This document shows positions 6,779 to 13,116 of a DNA stretch of 13,116 nt, piece after piece (position 1 is the first letter of the stretch; each line of letters starts with the position of its first letter). The DNA lies in NCBI GenBank assembly GCA_030642225.1, contig DAOWOC010000004.1, forward strand, positions 1-13,116, in the 5' to 3' direction. The position numbers and the translations under genes were made by a program. This DNA comes from Deltaproteobacteria bacterium (GTDB lineage Bacteria; Desulfobacterota; DAOWOC01). Below the pieces are notes generated by a model. The model was not told where the DNA came from, ran no database searches, and saw nothing but the letters and a program-made list of their open reading frames with translations.

Positions 6779-7744
6779 ATGAACGTTTTAATCGCAGAAG
6801 ATGACAGGGTAGCACGAGCTCAAATTGAATCATTAGTCTCAAGCTGGGGATATAATATTATCGCTGCAAAGGACGGCTTAGAGGCAATTAAAATGTTCAA
6901 TGCCAAAAAGCCTAATATCATTCTCCTTGACTGGGTTATGCCCGGACTTGAAGGGGTAAATGTCTGTAAAAAAATACGCAGTATTAAAACAGAACAGTAT
7001 ACTTACATCATCATGCTGACAGCGAAAGTAAATCAATCTGATATTATTACAGGCCTTAATGCCGGTGCAGATGATTTTGTTGGCAAACCTTTTAATAATG
7101 AAGAACTCAGGCTAAGACTTGAAGTCGGTAAACGGGTTGTGAAGCTTGAATCAGACCTTCTTGCGTTTCAGCAAAAGCTTAAACATCAGGCTGACCATGA
7201 CTTTCTTACTGGTCTTTATAATCGTTCAGCGCTCATGGCAAGACTTAAGGAAGAAAAAGTAAGAAGTGTTAAAAATAAAAGGCCATACGGTTTGATTATG
7301 ATTGATATTGATCATTTTAAAAACGTAAACGACACTTATGGGCATCAGGCAGGAGACGATGTCTTAAAAGAATTTTCTGTCAGGATAAAAGAATTTTGCA
7401 GAGCTTATGATATAGTCGGACGTTTTGGCGGTGAAGAATTTACAATTATCCTTCCAAATGCAGGGCTTAATACCGCATATATGATAGCTGAAAGGATAAG
7501 ATGCATTATAACTGATAAACCCTTTAAAATCCTTGATAATGAAATAAAGATTACTTCAAGTTTCGGGGTCAGCACAAATATGAACAATATTGAAATTGAG
7601 ATTGAAGAACATCTAAAAATCTGCGATGATGCGCTTTATAAAGCCAAAGAAGGGGGCAGGAACATGGTGGTTTGCGCTGATGATTTAAAAGATAGATTAG
7701 GCTATTCACAGGATGTTCAAAAAGGAGGCACAATACAGGAATAA
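6779..7744 (+). CDS. Response regulator with diguanylate cyclase output (REC-GGDEF)
   Basis: A 321-residue cytoplasmic protein that should make c-di-GMP from two GTP when phosphorylated by a partner kinase. The receiver domain (1-120) has the acidic pocket Asp8/Asp9, phospho-acceptor Asp51 in LLDWVMPG, Thr81 in MLTAK and Lys103 in GKPF. A helical linker (about 118-140) leads to the GGDEF domain (about 140-305), which has DHDFLTGLYNR at the front, metal-binding IDIDHFKNVND (175-185), the active-site loop RFGGEEF (215-221) and an intact inhibitory-site RxxD (Arg208-Asp211) five residues before it. The enzyme therefore looks active and product-inhibited. No histidine kinase is in the window. The ribosome site is modest (GAGTAG). 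The gene lies downstream of the 6688-6741 hairpin, so it may have its own promoter, and the PilZ gene follows 58 bases later. Confidence 0.95.
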   Translation: MNVLIAEDDRVARAQIESLVSSWGYNIIAAKDGLEAIKMFNAKKPNIILLDWVMPGLEGVNVCKKIRSIKTEQYTYIIMLTAKVNQSDIITGLNAGADDFVGKPFNNEELRLRLEVGKRVVKLESDLLAFQQKLKHQADHDFLTGLYNRSALMARLKEEKVRSVKNKRPYGLIMIDIDHFKNVNDTYGHQAGDDVLKEFSVRIKEFCRAYDIVGRFGGEEFTIILPNAGLNTAYMIAERIRCIITDKPFKILDNEIKITSSFGVSTNMNNIEIEIEEHLKICDDALYKAKEGGRNMVVCADDLKDRLGYSQDVQKGGTIQE

Positions 7745-7802
7745 GTATTATTAACAAGAGTCAAAACTTATAATAAATGTTTCAAAATCCGATATATCCG
7801 AC

Positions 7803-8165
7803 ATGAATGATGATAATAAAAGACAAGGTTTACGAGTTGAGCTTCCGTTGAGCCTGGAACTTCAACTTACTGTCATGGGGAAAAATATCAAGATTAAGGA
7901 TATATCTATCTCCGGTGTCTGTTTTTATACCTTTAAAATTGATTCAAAACAAAAATTCAATAAAGAAGATATTATTGAATTTGTTTTAAAAATAAAGGAT
8001 AATCCTCCTTTATTTCTCAATGGAAAAATTGTCTGGATTTTTCAGGATGATAAATTTCAATACTTCGGGGCTAAATTTATCAACATGTCCCTACAGACAG
8101 ATTCAATATTAAGCAGTTTAATAAATGATATCCAAAGGCTGGAGCTAAAAAAACGGTCAAAATAA
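7803..8165 (+). CDS. Single-domain PilZ protein (putative c-di-GMP receptor)
   Basis: A 120-residue cytoplasmic protein consisting of one PilZ domain. The two c-di-GMP-binding signatures are present: R-x3-R at Arg7-Arg11 and D-x-S-x2-G at Asp33-Gly38 (DISISG). Beta strands typical of the PilZ barrel follow (FLNGKIVWIF, YFGAKFINM), then a short C-terminal helix with a Lys/Arg-rich end. With both motifs intact it probably binds c-di-GMP, unlike P. aeruginosa PilZ itself, which lacks them. Its position directly after a diguanylate cyclase and behind the pilus genes makes a role in surface motility or pilus control reasonable, but that is inference. No good Shine-Dalgarno sequence precedes the ATG. 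The stop codon is two bases from the stop of the convergent gene. Confidence 0.92.
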   Translation: MNDDNKRQGLRVELPLSLELQLTVMGKNIKIKDISISGVCFYTFKIDSKQKFNKEDIIEFVLKIKDNPPLFLNGKIVWIFQDDKFQYFGAKFINMSLQTDSILSSLINDIQRLELKKRSK

Positions 8166-8167
8166 TA

Positions 8168-9535
8168 TTAAAAACTGTATTTCAATCTTATTACAATTAA
8201 ATCATTATCCCTGAACTGGCCAAGCAGGGTATCTTTTTTCCCTAAAAAAGCATAATATCCTAAATTGAGTAAAAGTCCTTCAATAATTTTATATTCAACG
8301 TACGGGTGAATCATAACACTTTTCCCCGGTAAATGATAAAAAGCCTCAATATCTATTTTTAAATCATCATCAAAAAATAATTTATTAATTTCAATGGTAA
8401 AACCATCATCAATTTTTTCTTTTGCAATAGATTGATCATAATTTAAAATTTCTGTTCTATAATACTGCATGTTGATATAAAGATTTTCTCCAAAAAGGTA
8501 ATCAATTCCTAACACAGCCTGCCATTCATCATACTTTGAAATACCGTCTCGATCCTTAATAAATTCAGTAGACCCCATATCCAATGCGTATTGTTTACCC
8601 TTTAAATAAGCGCACTCAAAACGGATTGTGCCATACTCTACAATTCTGGCAAAGGCAGTTCCGAACATATGATAACGGTAATAAAATGGGGACATATGAA
8701 CAATCGAGGTCCCTGTTGACATATCAATATAATTTTTTTTATAAACAGGAAAATCTGTATGCACGTAAAGATATGATAAAGAAAAATCTGCTCCAAGACA
8801 GGTCCCGAATATCCTTCCGCCTGCCTCGGAATTTTTGAATTTTGCATCAGGTTTTTTCGCATCATCTATAACAATTTCACCTTTATCAAGCGATGCTATA
8901 AATTCCTTTTGCCCTGTATCCTGCCATATTGAATAACCAGGGGGTAATTTTGCGGATTTGTAGCGCGGGATAAATACGAGTTCAAGGCTGGCGATGTCAG
9001 AATAAAAAAGGGTGTCAACCATTAAAATACCGATCTTTCTGTCCTCTTTATCTAAGACAAAATACTCATCAATGTCTTCCGGATTGATTAAATCAGTTGG
9101 ATTAATTTCATCGCCAGTGCCCCAACGTATAATCTGTTTTCCGATCCTCAAGTCAAATCTGTTGGTATCGATGGTAAGGTAGGCTTCATGAATCTCAACA
9201 TCAGTCTCTTCCTCCTCATAACCCTGATTTATTTCTGTATCAGGTGTAATATCCTCCAAAAGATCAATTGAAAAAAATCCCCTTATAAGACTATTTTGTT
9301 GATAATTTAGATTAAGACGAAGTAAAAGATCATTTTTCTGCCATGAGGACTCATCTTTAACACCAAGATGATTCCATGATTCAACATACCCCCCCAAAAA
9401 AAGACCCTGGATCGGCGATTTCACCACACTTTTTGATTCCATTGGCTCCATAAGGGCAAACGGGTCTTCTTCTGCTTTACAGGGATTGGAAATCATTAAA
9501 AAAAAGCTTACAAACAGACAAAAAACATATTTCAT
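8168..9535 (-). CDS. Outer-membrane beta-barrel protein (DUF1302-like), partner of RND exporter
   Basis: A 455-residue exported protein. Residues 1-21 form a signal peptide (MKYVFCLFVSFF..., probable cleavage after Ala21, CKA|EED). Cys19 is preceded by Pro and does not form a lipobox. The rest alternates polar and hydrophobic residues in short strands and ends RLKYSF, with the C-terminal Phe used for barrel assembly by the Bam machinery. A motif at 131-153, IGKQIIRWGTGDEINPTD and following NPED, resembles that of DUF1302-type outer-membrane proteins encoded with RND exporters and LolA-like proteins. The start ATG overlaps the upstream LolA-like stop by four bases (ATGA), so translation is coupled. 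It may be the outer-membrane part of the export route. Homology beyond the barrel class is tentative. Confidence 0.8.
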   Translation of the reverse strand: MKYVFCLFVSFFLMISNPCKAEEDPFALMEPMESKSVVKSPIQGLFLGGYVESWNHLGVKDESSWQKNDLLLRLNLNYQQNSLIRGFFSIDLLEDITPDTEINQGYEEEETDVEIHEAYLTIDTNRFDLRIGKQIIRWGTGDEINPTDLINPEDIDEYFVLDKEDRKIGILMVDTLFYSDIASLELVFIPRYKSAKLPPGYSIWQDTGQKEFIASLDKGEIVIDDAKKPDAKFKNSEAGGRIFGTCLGADFSLSYLYVHTDFPVYKKNYIDMSTGTSIVHMSPFYYRYHMFGTAFARIVEYGTIRFECAYLKGKQYALDMGSTEFIKDRDGISKYDEWQAVLGIDYLFGENLYINMQYYRTEILNYDQSIAKEKIDDGFTIEINKLFFDDDLKIDIEAFYHLPGKSVMIHPYVEYKIIEGLLLNLGYYAFLGKKDTLLGQFRDNDLIVIRLKYSF

Positions 9536-10299
9536 CTCTTGAGATTACTCCTGTCAAAAAGACTATCCTTAAGCCCAAGATTATAGGATATTCCTTCTAT
9601 AATCAATTCGGTATAACTATCTTTTCTAAGGTCTCTCATAATCATCTTTTTTATTGTCCAGATATCCTGAACTTTTTCATAATCAGAACATTCAAGGATT
9701 TTTATATGCTGAAAATTTTTATCATAAAAATGTATCTTAATCGGGAGAAAATAATCCTTTCTCACCCATGTCACCCATTTACCATACTGGCTTGCGCGAT
9801 TCCCGTCTTTTGTCGGCACGGATTCCACTTTGTAACATAAAATATTGTCAATAACCTCTTCTGAAATAAACTTGTGTTCATCATAATCAACCTCTCTTTT
9901 TTCAATATCCTCATGAGTGAAATCAGAGCCCATAAAACGATTTTTCCTTTTGGCCGCCGATATCTTGCGCACGAGATTACTCTCAGGAAAAAAAATCCAT
10001 ATATCGGCATTTTTATAAATCTCTGCATAATGCCACAGAAGATACATTGTGCCTTTTATGTCAGCAGGTGAAAGGAATTTCATTATCAGCTTTTCATCAT
10101 CACCATATTTTTTAATAAAGGATATTATTCTCCTCTCTCTTATTTTACCTTTTTTATGAATCTTCATATATAGCTGTGATTTGCTGTCATCAGATATATC
10201 AACAGAATCCATCTTTTCAATTATCTCAAGACCGGTCAATGCCCACACATTAAAGGCCAAAAAAATCAGGCAAAAAGTCATAATAACTATTTTTTTCAT
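9532..10299 (-). CDS. LolA-like outer-membrane lipoprotein-sorting family protein
   Basis: A 255-residue periplasmic protein. Residues 1-20 are a clear signal peptide (MKKIVIMTFC..., cleavage after NVWA). The mature part begins LTGLEIIEKMD and contains features of the LolA_like group (the MMPL-associated family, not true LolA): MKFLSPADIKGTMYLLW, WIFFPESNLVRKI, FMGSDFTHEDIEKRE, a central VESVPTKDG and GKWVTWVRKDYFLPIKIHFYD. Such proteins have a half-open beta barrel that can hold a lipid or acyl chain, and are repeatedly encoded beside RND/MMPL transporters. A good ribosome site (AGGAG six bases upstream of ATG) is present. Its four-base overlap with the barrel gene and its position after the RND gene suggest a periplasmic carrier between the two. 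Substrate unknown. Confidence 0.88.
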   Translation of the reverse strand: MKKIVIMTFCLIFLAFNVWALTGLEIIEKMDSVDISDDSKSQLYMKIHKKGKIRERRIISFIKKYGDDEKLIMKFLSPADIKGTMYLLWHYAEIYKNADIWIFFPESNLVRKISAAKRKNRFMGSDFTHEDIEKREVDYDEHKFISEEVIDNILCYKVESVPTKDGNRASQYGKWVTWVRKDYFLPIKIHFYDKNFQHIKILECSDYEKVQDIWTIKKMIMRDLRKDSYTELIIEGISYNLGLKDSLFDRSNLKR

Positions 10300-10402
10300 T
10301 TTTTACTCCTTTTGATAAATAGACTCTTAAATATAATTTTTTTATAACTATTTATGATTAATTTTGATAATTTTATCTTGGCAATAACAAAATAGACCAA
10401 CC
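10300..10402 (-). other. Gap between RND gene and LolA-like gene
   Basis: This 103-base, very AT-rich gap separates the RND stop from the LolA-like start. It has the AGGAG ribosome site of the LolA-like gene (10306-10310) and a 12-bp palindrome, GATAATTTTATC at 10366-10377, that might be an operator or chance. No convincing terminator is visible, so transcription from the RND gene may continue into the LolA-like and barrel genes. An internal promoter cannot be excluded. Confidence 0.35.
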
Positions 10403-12751
10403 TTAATTTTCAGGACCAAACAACTTCAGTTTTATGATCATGGCCGGAGCAACAAAATAGTCGGCCACAAGCGCCAGAAAAATAGTAAATGAGGTAAGAA
10501 TACCAAAATGCACAAAGGAATCCATAACAGAAAAAATCATAACTAAAAATCCTGATATAAGAATAATAGAGGTAGACAACATGGCTCTCCCTGTACTTTG
10601 CAGCGTCTGATGCATGGCTTTTTTATAATTTTTCCGTCTTTCAAATTCCAAACGAAAACGGGTTGCAAAATGGATAGTGTCATCTACGGCAATACCAATT
10701 GCAATACAGGCTAAAAGAAGTGTTACATAATCTAACTCAATACCCGCATGCCCCATAATACCAAGGGTAATGATAATAGGTAGCAAATTTGGGATCATCA
10801 AAAGAACGCCTTGTTTAAAAGATTGAAAAACAAAAATAAACATGACCGTAATGATAATAAAGGCCAGTAAAAAACCCTGTATCTGTGTTCTGCTGATATA
10901 TTCAAGGGCCTTGCCCGTAAGATATGAAATTCCGGTAACCTTCACATCAGCAAGTCCATTCAATCTGTTTTCAGCATAATCAGAAATATCTCTTGAAAAT
11001 TCTTTCCAGATTGTGCTTTTAACTGTTTTAATCCTGATATTTAATCTTAATTTTTGATATGAAAAATCCACCATATCATCAAGCTCTTCACCTCCCGAGT
11101 CTTCATAAAGCAATAATAATTGAGCAATACCTGACTGGGTGTCCGGTATTTTAAAATAAGCAGGGTCTTCATTATGAATAGATCGATTCACATCGCAAAC
11201 AAGATCCACCATGGAAAAAGTCTTCATCACAATATCTGATTTTTGAGCATATTCCTGGATATCCCAGACAGCCTTTAATATTTGAGGATACTTGGCCCCG
11301 TTATCCCTTCGGGTATCTATCACCAGATCGATACTGCCTGTACCTCCCATTGTGCGATCTACATAATAATAATCTTGTTTGGTCTTGACACTATCGCCAA
11401 ACTCATCAAGCCATAGAGCATCCACATGTATTTTTGTCATTCCCCAGAATGAAAGGCCTATAATAACCAGCGCAACCAAAAGGATTAAACCGCTTTTATT
11501 TTCATTAAACCTTCCCAAAACTCCAAGAAAATGGCCGATGACATCTTTTTTGGAAGGGTCATCATGCATTTTTTTCTCTTTTATGGTTTTACGGCCAAAG
11601 CATAAAATCAAAGGGACAAATAATAAAATCATGACAAATGTGAGAAACACACCTATTGAAGCCATAATTGCAAATTCACGGACAGCACGGAGCTGCGAAA
11701 TCATTATTGAACCAAGACCCACAGCTGTGGTAAAGGCAGCTAAAAAACAGGGGAACCCAACGAGACGATAGCTTTCAAAAATAGCCTGATTCCTATTCAT
11801 GCCCGAATTAAATAAAAAAATGAATTCCGTAATAATATGAATCGACCCGCCGATGCCAACAACCATCAAAAGAGAGGGAAGTATCGGCATCATCATGGTA
11901 AACTTGATATTCAAAAGAGGCATTAGGCCGCAAGCAAAAAGAATAGCGAGATTAGCGGCAAGATAAGGAGCAACAATCCCTGAAAATCTCCTAAAAAGCA
12001 GCCATAAAAAAGAAAGCGTTACCAAGACCGTAATTATGCTGAATTTACTGGTTTCAAACCAGCTGATCTCATTATAAGTAGCATTTAAAACTGTATCACC
12101 CACAGGAATCAAATTCAAATCATGATATTTTTCTTTGTCAATAACCTCCTTAAACAATTTATAAACAGAGTCATCCCAGTTAAGCTCATCATCAATTTCA
12201 TTGAGTTCAATTAAAAGTCCGCCTTTTTTGCCATCCCGTGACACAAGGGCATCCTTATAAATCTCTTTTGATAAAACCTTGTCATAGATTACATCTAATG
12301 CGCCCTGGCTGCCGTCCCAATCCTCAAGTAAATCATAAACTAAAAGTTCATCATCTTTCCCCTCAACAAACTCCACAGTTGGAAGCATGGTGATTTTTTT
12401 TAAATAAAGTTTTTTCCCTTTCCCGCGAGTCTTTGATAAATTGGCTTGCAGCTCATATCCAAGCTCCCTTACTATATTCATATTTGAAGCAATAAATGGA
12501 TTGTCGTAAACAATATAAATAAATTTATCAGAACCAAACATATCCTTGAAACTCTCATAATACTTAAATTCTTCATCATCTTCCATAAAATAGGCTTCAA
12601 GAGAGTTATCTAACTGGATATGCAAAGTTGAATAAATCGCAGCGCAACTCAAAAGCCCAATGATAATCAGATAAAACCAGCGCAGTTTAACTACATGCAT
12701 TGCAATAGACTCAAAGACACTGTTCATGCGGGAAACAAATTCATTATACAT
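10403..12751 (-). CDS. RND superfamily (MMPL/HAE3-type) inner-membrane transporter
   Basis: A large proton-driven exporter of the MMPL/HAE3 branch. I start it at the ATG at 12749-12751 (782 aa). A TTG three codons earlier is open too, but the AGGAG lies only two bases from it, against 11 from the ATG. Numbering below counts from the TTG. The layout is the classic duplicated 6+6: TM1 at about 29-47, a periplasmic loop to about 237, TM2-6 at about 238-390, TM7 at about 424-441, a second loop to about 627, then TM8-12 to about 778. TM10 has GIAVDDTIHF (689-698), with the acidic pair expected to relay protons. The matching TM4 stretch VGIGGSIHII (301-310) has no acidic residue. The cytoplasmic tail is short (FGPEN). 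A paralogue lies immediately upstream, and the LolA-like and barrel genes downstream. Substrate probably lipid-like, inferred from family only. Confidence 0.93.
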   Translation of the reverse strand: MYNEFVSRMNSVFESIAMHVVKLRWFYLIIIGLLSCAAIYSTLHIQLDNSLEAYFMEDDEEFKYYESFKDMFGSDKFIYIVYDNPFIASNMNIVRELGYELQANLSKTRGKGKKLYLKKITMLPTVEFVEGKDDELLVYDLLEDWDGSQGALDVIYDKVLSKEIYKDALVSRDGKKGGLLIELNEIDDELNWDDSVYKLFKEVIDKEKYHDLNLIPVGDTVLNATYNEISWFETSKFSIITVLVTLSFLWLLFRRFSGIVAPYLAANLAILFACGLMPLLNIKFTMMMPILPSLLMVVGIGGSIHIITEFIFLFNSGMNRNQAIFESYRLVGFPCFLAAFTTAVGLGSIMISQLRAVREFAIMASIGVFLTFVMILLFVPLILCFGRKTIKEKKMHDDPSKKDVIGHFLGVLGRFNENKSGLILLVALVIIGLSFWGMTKIHVDALWLDEFGDSVKTKQDYYYVDRTMGGTGSIDLVIDTRRDNGAKYPQILKAVWDIQEYAQKSDIVMKTFSMVDLVCDVNRSIHNEDPAYFKIPDTQSGIAQLLLLYEDSGGEELDDMVDFSYQKLRLNIRIKTVKSTIWKEFSRDISDYAENRLNGLADVKVTGISYLTGKALEYISRTQIQGFLLAFIIITVMFIFVFQSFKQGVLLMIPNLLPIIITLGIMGHAGIELDYVTLLLACIAIGIAVDDTIHFATRFRLEFERRKNYKKAMHQTLQSTGRAMLSTSIILISGFLVMIFSVMDSFVHFGILTSFTIFLALVADYFVAPAMIIKLKLFGPEN

Positions 12752-12804
12752 GATTTTCAAGACTCCTTTCCGATCCGATGTTCATAGCTTGGCTATAAAC
12801 AAAT

Positions 12805-13116
12805 TTATGTTAAATTATTTTCAGACAAATCATTTTCTCCCTGCTCAGGGCCAAATAAATGAGTTTTCATTATCATTGCAGGCGCCAGAAAATAATCGGC
12901 AACAAGGGCAATAACAATTGTAAAGGATGTTAAAATGCCAAAAGATACAAAGCTATCCATAATGGAGAAAATATTTATGATAAATCCTACAATCAGCACA
13001 ATAGACGTAAACAACATCGCCTTGCCGACACTTTTTAAGGCCATGTACATGGCTTTTGAATAATTATGCAGCCTAAAAAATTCATACCTGTATCTTGTAA
13101 CAAAATGGATAGTATC
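12805..13116 (-). CDS. RND/MMPL transporter, C-terminal end of a second paralogue (5' end outside window)
   Basis: The open frame runs to the window edge and reads DTIHFVTRYRYEFF at its visible start, so it is the end of a longer gene and not an 81-residue protein starting at the internal Met. The visible 103 residues cover the end of TM10, TM11 (AMLFTSIVLIVGFIINIFSIM) and TM12 (FGILTSFTIVIALVADYF), and the tail MKTHLFGPEQGEN. They match the complete downstream neighbour almost position by position (DSFVxFGILTSFTI, LVADYFxAPAMIxK, LFGPE), showing a tandem pair of paralogues. The stop lies about 50 bases before the next start, so both are probably in one operon. The pair may form a heteromer or handle different substrates. 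Confidence 0.9.
   Translation of the reverse strand, partial: DTIHFVTRYRYEFFRLHNYSKAMYMALKSVGKAMLFTSIVLIVGFIINIFSIMDSFVSFGILTSFTIVIALVADYFLAPAMIMKTHLFGPEQGENDLSENNLT

Noticed and set aside
7751..7780. TATAAT-like box with TTAACA upstream, before the PilZ gene
   Set aside because: The spacing is only about 12 bases instead of 16-18; not a credible sigma-70 promoter.
8584..8838. Open + strand frame inside the barrel gene
   Set aside because: No motif or ribosome site, and it is fully covered by a gene with a signal peptide, strand pattern and terminal Phe on the other strand.
11379..11771. Open + strand frame of 130 codons inside the RND gene
   Set aside because: Antisense to conserved membrane segments and loop of the transporter; no independent support.
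12805..13050. Stand-alone 81-residue protein starting at an internal Met
   Set aside because: The same frame stays open to the window edge and matches the neighbouring RND transporter from TM10 onward, so it is a gene end and not a small gene.
1..13116. CRISPR array, tRNA or rRNA genes, insertion sequences
   Set aside because: No regularly spaced repeats, no cloverleaf-like or rRNA-like stretch, and no transposase motifs were seen on either strand.

Overview
This AT-rich window carries no RNA genes and no transposase or recombinase that I can recognise. The gene set suggests a Gram-negative bacterium. Type IV pilus genes mixed with c-di-GMP genes, HAE3/MMPL-type RND exporters with a LolA-like partner and an outer-membrane barrel fit an anaerobic Desulfobacterota (deltaproteobacterial) chromosome, perhaps Desulfobacterales. 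That placement is inferred from gene content and base composition, not from a marker comparison.

Left part (1-331): the last 109 codons of topA, a run of C-terminal zinc fingers. The longest open frame here (6-389) is a different, meaningless frame. A 186-base gap without a gene follows.

Centre (518-8165, all + strand): a type IV pilus and signalling block. In order: a PilB/GspE-type assembly ATPase with an N-terminal MshEN-like (c-di-GMP-type) region and an added C-terminal cyclic-nucleotide-binding-like domain; the actin-like PilM; the prepilin peptidase PilD; the 16S rRNA methyltransferase RsmE; a zinc-ribbon protein with a roughly 370-residue very acidic tail; a response regulator-diguanylate cyclase; and a single-domain PilZ protein. 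The first five are closely spaced and probably one transcription unit. A perfect 19-bp inverted repeat separates the acidic gene from the cyclase. A c-di-GMP synthase and two candidate c-di-GMP receptors (MshEN and PilZ) therefore sit together, and the pilus motor carries a second putative nucleotide sensor. rsmE is broken in its single frame at an A10 run. The missing SAM-binding knot is intact in the -1 frame, and the break lies on an A AAA AAG heptamer followed five bases later by an 8-bp stem-loop.

Right part (8168-13116, all - strand): an envelope-export operon read right to left. It holds the 3' end of one RND/MMPL transporter, a second complete paralogous RND/MMPL transporter, a LolA-like periplasmic protein, and an outer-membrane beta-barrel whose start overlaps the LolA-like stop by four bases. 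Together they look like a system moving a lipid or hydrophobic substrate from the inner membrane across the periplasm to the outer membrane; the substrate cannot be told from sequence. This operon converges on the PilZ gene with only two bases between the stop codons.
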